Positions 5,291-12,188 of a stretch of 17,597 nucleotides of DNA are shown here, piece after piece; within the stretch, counting starts at the first letter, position 1; the number at the start of each line of letters is the position of its first letter. The notes beneath the pieces were generated by a model, which saw only the letters and a list, made by a program, of their open reading frames with translations, was not told the DNA's origin and did not search any database. The position numbers were made by a program, and so were the translations under genes. Source of the stretch: Candidatus Aenigmarchaeota archaeon CG_4_9_14_3_um_filter_37_18 (GTDB taxonomy: Archaea > Aenigmatarchaeota > Aenigmatarchaeia > CG10238-14); NCBI GenBank assembly GCA_002789635.1, contig PFTQ01000046.1:1-17597 (forward strand), read 5' to 3'.

Positions 5291-6449
5291 ACCTTATTAT
5301 ATCAATTCCAAGAGCATGATCTATCTCTCTAATAACAGGCCTTTCCCTTGCAACTGGACCTAGTATGTATGGCGACTGTACTCCTGTCATGATTGTTATC
5401 ACTTGCAGCTTTCCTGTAAACTCTGGCAATATTCTTGCTCCCCATATTACTTGGGCTGATGGGTCTAAATGCTGCGAGACACACTCGCCTATTGTATTTA
5501 CCTCATCTAGTTTCAAGTCATTGCCGCCTGTTATATGGATTAATGCTCCCTGCGCACCTGTATAGTCTACATCAAGCAATGGATTGGTCAATGCTTTTGT
5601 CACTGCATCAATTGCACGGTCTGAGCTGTTGCTCTCTCCTACACCTAAAGCAGCAACCCCGCCAGAGCTCATAATTGTCTTGATATCTGCATAATCTACA
5701 TTTACCAGTGATGGCAATGTTATTGTCTCTGTTATTCCTTTCACCATGCTTGCGATTAATTCATCTGCAACTGCAAAGGCTTGCTGTAATGGAAGTGAGC
5801 CTGCGTATCTCAAAAGCCTGTCATTTTCTATTACTATGACTGTGTCTGCGACTTGCCTTAGTTGGGCTAAACCTTCTTCTGCTTTTGCAATTCTTGCACC
5901 CTCAATCTTGAAAGGCATTGTTGCGACTCCTATGACAATTGCTCCCATTGATTTTGCCATCTCGGCTACAACCGGAGCAGAGCCTGTTCCTGTTCCTCCA
6001 CCTTCACCTACACAGACAAATGCAAGATCTGTTCCATCAAGAGCAGCTTTAATATCATTTCTGGCTTCTTCAGCTGCTTTTCTTCCAATCTCCGCATATC
6101 CTCCTGCGCCTAAGCCTCTTGTCAATTCTTTTCCTATTAGGATTTTCTTATCTGCTTTGCCGACTGTTAGGTGTTTTGCATCTGTATTCAAGGATACAGT
6201 TAAAGCTCCCTGAACTCCCATCTCTGATAGTCTTGTAACAGTATTCTGGCCTGCACCACCGCAACCGAAAACTACAATCCTAGCTTTTTTAACTGAGAAA
6301 CCGAATTCTTCTTCGGCGAGTTTAAAATAGTCTAGATTGGCTTTTGTTGCACCTGATGAGGTTTGAAATTTGAATCTTTCTTCTGGCCCACCCATTTCAT
6401 CACTTTGTTGTGGCATCCTGTTTAGAGCACCTTGAAGTATTGAATTCAT
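5289..6449 (-). CDS. ftsZ: Cell division GTPase FtsZ
   Basis: The product (386 residues from the ATG) is a complete FtsZ. It has the nucleotide-binding GCGGAGQN (about 62-69), the tubulin signature GEGGGTGTGSAP (about 148-159), the GTP-contacting ENDRLL, and the T7 synergy loop NVDYADI (N250, D252, D255). It ends with the usual C-terminal domain (GAQGALIHITGG). FtsZ polymerises into the division ring and hydrolyses GTP at the subunit interface. The N-terminal 45 residues before the core are rather long, and there is no bacterial-type FtsZ tail peptide. A strong AGGAGG lies upstream. ATG 6449 is 11 nt from it, GTG 6455 only 5 nt, and TTG 6458 2 nt, so GTG 6455 is a serious alternative. Which archaeal class (FtsZ1 or FtsZ2) it belongs to was not resolved. 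It is divergent from the Lon-domain gene, with which it shares a repeat-rich promoter region. Confidence 0.97.
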   Translation of the reverse strand: MNSILQGALNRMPQQSDEMGGPEERFKFQTSSGATKANLDYFKLAEEEFGFSVKKARIVVFGCGGAGQNTVTRLSEMGVQGALTVSLNTDAKHLTVGKADKKILIGKELTRGLGAGGYAEIGRKAAEEARNDIKAALDGTDLAFVCVGEGGGTGTGSAPVVAEMAKSMGAIVIGVATMPFKIEGARIAKAEEGLAQLRQVADTVIVIENDRLLRYAGSLPLQQAFAVADELIASMVKGITETITLPSLVNVDYADIKTIMSSGGVAALGVGESNSSDRAIDAVTKALTNPLLDVDYTGAQGALIHITGGNDLKLDEVNTIGECVSQHLDPSAQVIWGARILPEFTGKLQVITIMTGVQSPYILGPVARERPVIREIDHALGIDIIR

Positions 6450-6501
6450 ATACACCAAATCCTCCTATTTTTTTTAACCTATATTTCACCCTAGCGAAAT
6501 A

Positions 6502-6513
6502 CTTTTTATATTT
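6502..6513 (-). promoter_or_regulatory. TATA box of ftsZ
   Basis: Read on the minus strand the sequence is AAATATAAAAAG, a good archaeal TATA element. A start about 25 nt downstream, near 6483, would leave a leader of some 30 nt carrying the AGGAGG site at 6461-6466. The AGTTCCA repeats lie immediately upstream of it. Confidence 0.55.
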
Positions 6514-6540
6514 CTATGTGAATATCTCTTACAGAAAGCG

Positions 6541-6624
6541 AGTTCCAGAGTTCCAAAAGTTAACTCAAGTTCCAAAAAGTAAAGTTTTAAGATAGGAAAG
6601 TTCCAATTTCCTATTAAAGTTCCA
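6541..6624. repeat. Five AGTTCCA direct repeats upstream of ftsZ
   Basis: AGTTCCA occurs at 6541-6547, 6549-6555, 6568-6574, 6599-6605 and 6618-6624. The second and third, and the fourth and fifth, are each 19 nt apart, close to two helical turns. An inverted copy, TGGAAC, is at 6775-6780 next to the Lon-domain gene. The array sits in the otherwise gene-free 6450-6802 region, just upstream of the ftsZ TATA box. A transcription-factor binding array is the simplest reading. Units are too short and irregular for CRISPR. Confidence 0.55.
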
Positions 6625-6688
6625 ATTATTATTTTCTTTATACTATTTAAATTAATTACTATTCTTTATAACCTATTTTTCTATTCGA

Positions 6689-6735
6689 ATTTCATATGGA
6701 GATACCTTTATTTCGAGTGGATTTCCTGTGGAGAT
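6689..6735. repeat. Pair of 15-nt direct repeats upstream of the Lon-domain gene
   Basis: ATTTCATATGGAGAT (6689-6703) and ATTTCCTGTGGAGAT (6721-6735) match at 13 of 15 positions and begin exactly 32 nt apart, about three helical turns. They lie between a TATA-like CTTTATAA (6664-6671) and the Lon-domain gene's start, suggesting operators or leader elements for that gene. TTTTAAAG near 6763 is an alternative promoter element. Confidence 0.4.
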
Positions 6736-6802
6736 TTGCCAATTATTAAGTATGTTCGTAAATGTTTTAAAGAATGGAACACTAGTATAATGAGGAGATA
6801 GC

Positions 6803-8713
6803 ATGAAGAAAGTTTTAATTTTATTCATCATCTGCCTTTTTAGCTTTAGTTTAGCTTCAGCTGCAAATTATGAATCTTTCGTGAACGTAGTCGGAGTGGA
6901 TAACCAAGGGAAAGGAATAATAGGTAATGTAACTGTCGAAATTCAGCCAGGCAAAGGAAGAATCCTGGTTGACACAAAGCCGCTTCAGGGAATATATACC
7001 CAAGACTCAGAGAGGATAGCTGTCAAAATCGCTTCTGAGATAACCGGATTTGATTTTTCCAACTATGATGTAATCTATAGCATAATAACAAGCAACGCTC
7101 ATGTCATCGACGGTCCTTCTGCTGGCGGAGCTTTGGCACTTGCAACTATCGCTGCTGTGCAAGAAAAAGATATTAGCCATAGCTTCGCTATGACTGGAAC
7201 AATTGAGGATGATGGCTCTATCGGCGAGGTTGGTGAGATTCTTGCGAAAGCAAAAGCAGCAACAGACCATGGAGTTACAGTATTTTTGATACCAAAAGGC
7301 CAATCCACCCAAAACCAGTATGTAAAAAAGGTGAAGACACCGGAGCCTGGCTGGTATATTGAAACGATTGAGCCTGTGAGTGTGAATATTGTAAAGTATG
7401 CGAGAGATAACTGGGGGATGGGTGTATATGAGGTGTCAAATATAAGAGAGGCTATGAATTATGCTTTCGGTGAAATCCCAACCGGGAGTAAAAAGAATTT
7501 AGAACCAATCAACAGCATAACTCTCCCTAAGTTTACTTCTCCTGTAGGCGATTACAATGATTTTTCTTTGATGGTGGAAGACGAACTGACGTCAGCAGAG
7601 AACAACTATAGGAAGGCATCGACTAAATTAAGCAATGCCATGCTCCCAGATGATACTGCACTTGCTCTAGCTGAACTTATGGATATGTCAAAGAGTTATA
7701 TTGATAATGCGAAGGAGGTTGATGGTCGGGGATACTATTATTCTGTTGCAAATGAAGCTTTCAAATCCAGCATAACCAGCAATGTTGTTGAGGATCTAAT
7801 CGATTACTATACTTCTTCTGAAAAGGAAAGCTACATAAAAGACCGAGTCGATAAAACTAACCAAGAGATAAACCAAACCCTGAAAGAAGTTGAGGATAAG
7901 TCTAACAAGATGATATGCAATCCTAACATGTTTGAATGGGCGGTTGCTGCCAGCCAAAGGATAACTTATGCGAAGAATAGGATGGAATCGATAGGAGATG
8001 AAGACTCAAGCCCAGTTGAGGTTTTTTATAAGGTCAATACTGCTGAGCAATGGATTGGCATATCAAGAGCATTCATGAAAAAGACAACTATTGTTTCTGC
8101 TGGGACAGATTGTCTAGGTAAATTCAAAGATATGGCTGAAGAAACTTTGAAAGAAGCGGAAAATCAGCTCCTGCTTGAAAAATCTATGGGATATCAGGGG
8201 TATGATGATGCAGAATGGTATCTGGAAGCGGCGAAAACTGAGTTTGAAAATGGATGGTATATAGCAAGCATTTATGACGCTACATCTGCAAAGACTAGAG
8301 CCAGAATAGGATCTGCTTACGAAAGCAAAAGCCTTGATGAGGTTTACTCGGAATTCAATAAGATGGAAGTTGTGCCTGAAGATTTATTGGGGACGATATT
8401 TCTTGAAAATTCCTATTACAGCATATACCACGCTGTCAGGGATAATTCTGAAAGCGATGCTCTTCTTGCAATCCAAACATTGGTTCTAAGTCAGGAGACA
8501 AATGATGTTTATCTGGAGATCAAAAATAACATGGGCGAGCCTTCGTTTGATTGGTCTTTTGACTGGAATTTAAAGCTAACCGAAAAAGACTATGGCATGA
8601 TATTGATTGCGGTTCTTGCAACGCTTGTTATTTATGTGTTTGTCCTATCAGCTAAAGTCGGAAGACTGGAAAGGAGGCTGGGAATCGGAAGGAAAAAAAG
8701 AAAATTGAGATAA
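6803..8713 (+). CDS. Membrane-anchored extracytoplasmic Lon-domain (S16) protease
   Basis: This is a 636-residue protein with a Sec signal peptide (residues 1-20, ending ASA-A). It is followed directly by a Lon-type proteolytic domain: IDGPSAGGALA with nucleophile Ser106, then GEILAKAKAATDHG with general-base Lys149 in the K-x-x-A-A spacing of Lon. No AAA+ ATPase module is present. Residues about 240-590 are a long charged, helix-rich region with several Y/W-rich repeats of helical-hairpin look. Close to the C-terminus a hydrophobic segment (MILIAVLATLVIYVFVLSA, about 602-620) and a basic tail (RKKRKLR) place the C-terminus in the cytoplasm and the protease outside. It should therefore be an ATP-independent surface protease. 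GAGGAGA eight bases before the ATG is a good ribosome binding site. It is divergent from ftsZ, and ogg follows 24 bases downstream. Confidence 0.9.
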   Translation: MKKVLILFIICLFSFSLASAANYESFVNVVGVDNQGKGIIGNVTVEIQPGKGRILVDTKPLQGIYTQDSERIAVKIASEITGFDFSNYDVIYSIITSNAHVIDGPSAGGALALATIAAVQEKDISHSFAMTGTIEDDGSIGEVGEILAKAKAATDHGVTVFLIPKGQSTQNQYVKKVKTPEPGWYIETIEPVSVNIVKYARDNWGMGVYEVSNIREAMNYAFGEIPTGSKKNLEPINSITLPKFTSPVGDYNDFSLMVEDELTSAENNYRKASTKLSNAMLPDDTALALAELMDMSKSYIDNAKEVDGRGYYYSVANEAFKSSITSNVVEDLIDYYTSSEKESYIKDRVDKTNQEINQTLKEVEDKSNKMICNPNMFEWAVAASQRITYAKNRMESIGDEDSSPVEVFYKVNTAEQWIGISRAFMKKTTIVSAGTDCLGKFKDMAEETLKEAENQLLLEKSMGYQGYDDAEWYLEAAKTEFENGWYIASIYDATSAKTRARIGSAYESKSLDEVYSEFNKMEVVPEDLLGTIFLENSYYSIYHAVRDNSESDALLAIQTLVLSQETNDVYLEIKNNMGEPSFDWSFDWNLKLTEKDYGMILIAVLATLVIYVFVLSAKVGRLERRLGIGRKKRKLR

Positions 8714-8737
8714 ATTTGTTCTGTCATAATTCTTTCT

Positions 8738-9376
8738 ATGGGAAAAGAAGAATTGAAAGCTCTTGTGATAAAGCTTCAGGGAGATGAGAAAGTTAGAAGT
8801 CTAGTCGAAAAAAGGATAGAAGAATTCAAAGAAAAGAATAAGGAAGGAAACAAGCCCTGGTTTAATGAATTGTCGTTTTGCTTGTTGACTGCAAACTCAT
8901 CAGCAAGAAAAGGAATTGAGATCCAAGAATACTTGTCAAGGACAGATGGCTTTGGCCAGATGCCCCAGGATAAATTAAGCCAAGTGCTCGAGAGGATGGG
9001 CCACAGATTCTTTCAAAGGCGTGCAGAGTTTATAGTCGAAGCAAGGAAGCATAAAAAAATCAAAGATATTTTAAGCGAGTTTGGGGATGAGTTCGAATCC
9101 AGAGAATGGCTCGTTGAGAACATTAAAGGGATCGGATACAAAGAAGCCAGCCACTTCTTGAGGAATGTTGGCTACCATAATGTTGCTATACTTGACAGGC
9201 ATATTCTTCGTGTTCTTCAAGAGCATGGCCTAATTGAAATCCCTAAAAGCCTTACGCCAAAAAAATACAAGGAAATCGAAAAGATTGTCCTTGAGATTTC
9301 AAATGAAATGAAGGTACTTCCAAGTGAAATAGACCTCTATTTGTGGTATAGCAGGACTGGGGAAGTGCTGAAGTAG
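8738..9376 (+). CDS. ogg: 8-oxoguanine DNA glycosylase/AP lyase, archaeal Ogg2 type
   Basis: This 212-residue, single-domain HhH-GPD enzyme has the usual length for Ogg2. The helix-hairpin-helix reads IKGIGYKEASHFL, with catalytic Lys135, and is followed by VAILDRHILR with the activating Asp153. The C-terminus LPSEIDLYLWYSRTGEVLK is the Ogg2 signature ending, where the last Lys helps recognise 8-oxoguanine in characterised members. The enzyme removes 8-oxoguanine from DNA and nicks the abasic site by beta-elimination. It starts 24 bases after the Lon-domain gene without an obvious ribosome binding site, and probably shares its transcript. Confidence 0.93.
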   Translation: MGKEELKALVIKLQGDEKVRSLVEKRIEEFKEKNKEGNKPWFNELSFCLLTANSSARKGIEIQEYLSRTDGFGQMPQDKLSQVLERMGHRFFQRRAEFIVEARKHKKIKDILSEFGDEFESREWLVENIKGIGYKEASHFLRNVGYHNVAILDRHILRVLQEHGLIEIPKSLTPKKYKEIEKIVLEISNEMKVLPSEIDLYLWYSRTGEVLK

Positions 9377-9383
9377 ATAGAAT

Positions 9384-9878
9384 GTGTTCATTGCCGGCTG
9401 CATAAGAAGCTGGATGATCCCGATTGCAATAATAACTAGCTGGCCTTTTGAAAGAGTAAATGTCTCAACAAGAGGATTAGATGATGGTACATGGCTTCTT
9501 ATGTTGCCTTATAATTCGGATGCTCCTGATGGAATGGCAATGTTAATATTATTTCGTTTTTTAGATTTAAGCCTTGAAGAACTAAGGGAATTCTTAGGAA
9601 AAGAATGGGTTGATTATTCAGATATTGGTGGTGTAAGAACATTCCAAAAATTATGTTCAACATCTATTTATCCGGATCGAAGAGGAGGTTATCATATTTT
9701 ACGGGAAGGAGAACTTAAGCAGCGGCTACTACATACTCCACCAAGAGCAGTTTTAATAGCTTCAGAAAGATATGGAATGGTAAGTGCAATAGAAGGATAT
9801 TTAACTGGGATTGGTTGTCAAACAGAAATAATTCCATATCCGGCTTATCTCGAATTGACAAAAAAAAATAAAACTTGA
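9384..9878 (+). CDS. Hypothetical protein, unrecognised
   Basis: This is a 164-residue open frame starting at GTG 9384, eight bases after the ogg stop; an in-frame TAG at 9378-9380 rules out a longer form. An ATG at 9382 is in another frame and stops after seven codons. The first 35 residues are hydrophobic and Trp-rich. The centre has an acidic helix (LSLEELREFLGKEWVDYSDIG), and the end has an alpha/beta look (PRAVLIASERYGMVSAIEGYL, then QTEIIPYPAYL). An internal ATG (residue 11) is a possible alternative start. I do not recognise a family or any catalytic motif. The 3' part is clearly more AT-rich than the first 60 bases, so the true N-terminus may lie further in. Confidence 0.55.
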   Translation: MFIAGCIRSWMIPIAIITSWPFERVNVSTRGLDDGTWLLMLPYNSDAPDGMAMLILFRFLDLSLEELREFLGKEWVDYSDIGGVRTFQKLCSTSIYPDRRGGYHILREGELKQRLLHTPPRAVLIASERYGMVSAIEGYLTGIGCQTEIIPYPAYLELTKKNKT

Positions 9879-9945
9879 TTTCTTTCATCAACCAATAGTA
9901 ACGTATTGTACGTTCCAGTGGATAAATTGTTTTTAAGTCAAAACC

Positions 9946-9957
9946 CTAAAATAAATA
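9946..9957 (+). promoter_or_regulatory. Possible TATA element for the ribonucleotide reductase pair
   Basis: CTAAAATAAATA lies about 85-95 bp before the proposed start of the first reductase. A start near 9980 would give a leader containing the GAGGGGG-type site at 10029-10035. The leader (about 9980-10040) shows no cobalamin-riboswitch consensus that I can recognise. TTTTTAAG near 9931 is an alternative. Confidence 0.3.
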
Positions 9958-10040
9958 GCATTCATTTGGAGGGGGTAAATTCCGTCCTTTCGGGTCTTTT
10001 TTGTTATTATGGCCTGTCTATAATTTACGAGGGGGTTGCA

Positions 10041-12179
10041 ATAGCAGTCAAAGGAATAACTACTGTCAGGAACGAAGATAACAAGATTCTCAAGTTTGAC
10101 AAGAACAAGATTACTGAAAGCATCTGGGAAGCAGTAGAATCTGTTGGGGGAGAAAACAAAGACCTCACAGAAAAGCTTACAGATCAGGTAGTCGATCTAT
10201 TAGAACAAAACCTTAAGCCGAACCAAATCCCAACTACAGAAGACGTCCTGAACGCAACAGAAAAAATTCTCATAGAAAACGGCCATGCAAGAACAGCAAA
10301 AGCATTCATACTATTGCATCAAAAAAGAGTAGAGTTCAGGCGGGCAAAAAATATTCTTGGCGTTGAAGACGATTTAGGATTATCTCTTAATGCTTTAACT
10401 GTGATGAAAAATCGCTATCTAAAAAAAGATGAGAATGGAAAAGTTATTGAAACTCCCAGGCAAACATTAGAGCGTGTTGCAAAAACCATAGCTCAAGGCG
10501 ACAAAAAATACGGAAAGCCAAACGAAGAAATTAAAAAAACAGAAAAAGAATTCCTCGAGATGATGATAAATCTTGAATTTCTTCCAAACTCGCCTACGCT
10601 TATGAATGCAGGGACACAAATGGGCCAGTTGTCTGCTTGTTTTGTTTTGCCTCTTCAGGATTCTGTTGAAAGCATATTCGAGACGCTGAAAGATACGGCG
10701 CTAGTCCAAAAATCTGGGGGGGGCACTGGGTTCAGCTTCTCAAACCTCAGGCCGAGGGGGGATGTTGTTCAAACAACAGGAGGGATAGCTGCCGGGCCAT
10801 TGTTTTTTGTTAATGCATTTGACTCTGCACTCAGGGGAATAAAGCAAGGCATGAAAAGGTACAGCACAAATATGGGCATCCTAAGAGTGGACCATCCTGA
10901 TATCTTTGACTTTATCATGGCAAAAGAAAAAGAAGGCGTCCTTAGCACGTTTAATCTTTCTGTAGGCATTACTGACAAATTTATGCGGGCTGTCGAAAAC
11001 AATGGCGAATATGACCTGATCAACCCAAGGGATAATAAAATTTCAAAAAGACTGAAAGCCCGCGCTATATGGAATTTGATAATCACGATGGCCTGGAAGA
11101 ACGGAGAGCCTGGAGTAATATTTATTGATAAACTGAATAAGTATAATCCTACACCGAATGTTGGGATTATTGAAGCTACTAACCCATGCGGCGAACAGCC
11201 TCTGCTTCCTTATGAATCCTGCAACCTAGGGTCGATCAACCTCTCAAAAATGCTGAAGGGTAAAAACGGGGATATGAAGATAGACTGGGATAAATTGAGA
11301 GAGACAATAAGAAAGGGTGTGCACTTTTTGGATAATGTTGTCGATTTGAATAAGTATCCTATTGAAGCAACTGAAAAAGTAACTAAATCCAATCGAAAGA
11401 TCGGCTTAGGCATCATGGGATTTGCTGACATGATTATACAATTAGGGATACCATACAACTCAGAGGAAGGCGTGAAGGCAGCTGAGAAGGTTATGAAGTT
11501 TATAACAGATGAAGGAAGAAATATGAGCGAGGAGCTAGGCAAACAAAGAGGGTCATTCGAGAATTTCAAGGGAAGCGTCTGGGAGAAGAAAGGATACAAG
11601 CACATAAGAAATGCGACTGTGACAACAATAGCCCCGACAAGCAATATCAGCATAGTTGCCGGGTGTTCCTCTAGCATAGAGCCGCTGTTTGCAATATCTT
11701 ATATCAGGAATGTAGCCAGCAGCTTAGGCCAAAATTTAATAGAAATCAACCCCCTATTCGAAAAAACAGCTATCCAAAAAGGATTTTATTCGGATGAACT
11801 AATGAAAGATGTTCTCTCCCATGGGTCTATTCAAATTATCAAAGAAATTCCAGATGATGTTAAAAAGGTGTTTGTTACTGCACATGATATCCCACCTGAA
11901 TGGCACGTCAAGATGCAAGCTGCTTTCCAGAAGTATACGGACAACGCAGTTTCAAAGACAGTAAACTTTCCTCACCAAACTACTCCAGATGATATTGAAT
12001 CAGTCTATAAGCTTGCTTATGATCTTGGATGCAAAGGCATAACCGTATACAGGGATGGAAGCAGGCAATTCCAGATTATAAAAAATTCTAATAAAGAAAA
12101 AGAAACCCACGACGCAGAAAAAAAACCATTAGTTGTGGAGTCGGGTTATGCTGGCGGGTGTGATACTTGCGGTATATGA
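10041..12179 (+). CDS. nrdJ: Class II (adenosylcobalamin-dependent) ribonucleotide reductase, divergent copy
   Basis: The product is 712 residues from the proposed ATA start. An N-terminal ATP-cone (about 1-90) precedes the class II core. The first redox Cys is in LSACFVLP (C200), the radical-site NPCGE has N381, C383 and E385, the second redox Cys is in ESCNLG (C394), and the C-terminal C-x2-C (CDTC) reloads the active site. NrdJ makes deoxyribonucleotides using a cobalamin-derived radical. The specificity loop (loop 2) reads GMKRYSTNM instead of GGKRRGAxM, and the phosphate loop reads APTSNI instead of APTGTI, unlike the tandem copy. Start: no ATG, GTG or TTG aligns with the paralogue's start, but ATA at 10041 does, with GAGGGGG 5 nt upstream. 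The open frame extends to TTG 9906, which would add 45 poorly protein-like residues. Confidence 0.93.
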   Translation: MAVKGITTVRNEDNKILKFDKNKITESIWEAVESVGGENKDLTEKLTDQVVDLLEQNLKPNQIPTTEDVLNATEKILIENGHARTAKAFILLHQKRVEFRRAKNILGVEDDLGLSLNALTVMKNRYLKKDENGKVIETPRQTLERVAKTIAQGDKKYGKPNEEIKKTEKEFLEMMINLEFLPNSPTLMNAGTQMGQLSACFVLPLQDSVESIFETLKDTALVQKSGGGTGFSFSNLRPRGDVVQTTGGIAAGPLFFVNAFDSALRGIKQGMKRYSTNMGILRVDHPDIFDFIMAKEKEGVLSTFNLSVGITDKFMRAVENNGEYDLINPRDNKISKRLKARAIWNLIITMAWKNGEPGVIFIDKLNKYNPTPNVGIIEATNPCGEQPLLPYESCNLGSINLSKMLKGKNGDMKIDWDKLRETIRKGVHFLDNVVDLNKYPIEATEKVTKSNRKIGLGIMGFADMIIQLGIPYNSEEGVKAAEKVMKFITDEGRNMSEELGKQRGSFENFKGSVWEKKGYKHIRNATVTTIAPTSNISIVAGCSSSIEPLFAISYIRNVASSLGQNLIEINPLFEKTAIQKGFYSDELMKDVLSHGSIQIIKEIPDDVKKVFVTAHDIPPEWHVKMQAAFQKYTDNAVSKTVNFPHQTTPDDIESVYKLAYDLGCKGITVYRDGSRQFQIIKNSNKEKETHDAEKKPLVVESGYAGGCDTCGI

Positions 12180-12188
12180 GGTGTTTTT

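Noticed and set aside
5746..6213. 155-codon plus-strand open frame
   Set aside because: It is antisense to ftsZ; the product is Ala/Pro/Ser-rich shadow sequence and the ftsZ frame has all family motifs.
6541..6624. Possible CRISPR-like array
   Set aside because: Units are only about 7 nt and spacing is irregular (8, 19, 31, 19); no cas genes are present.
9089..9101. GAGTTCGAATCC, which looks like a tRNA T-loop
   Set aside because: It lies within the ogg coding frame and no acceptor or anticodon stem can be formed around it.
9382..9405. ATG at 9382 as start of the unknown gene after ogg
   Set aside because: It is in a different frame and reaches a stop after seven codons; the long frame starts at GTG 9384.
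9960..10040. Cobalamin riboswitch before the B12-dependent reductases
   Set aside because: No B12-box-like sequence or multi-helix fold could be recognised in this short leader.
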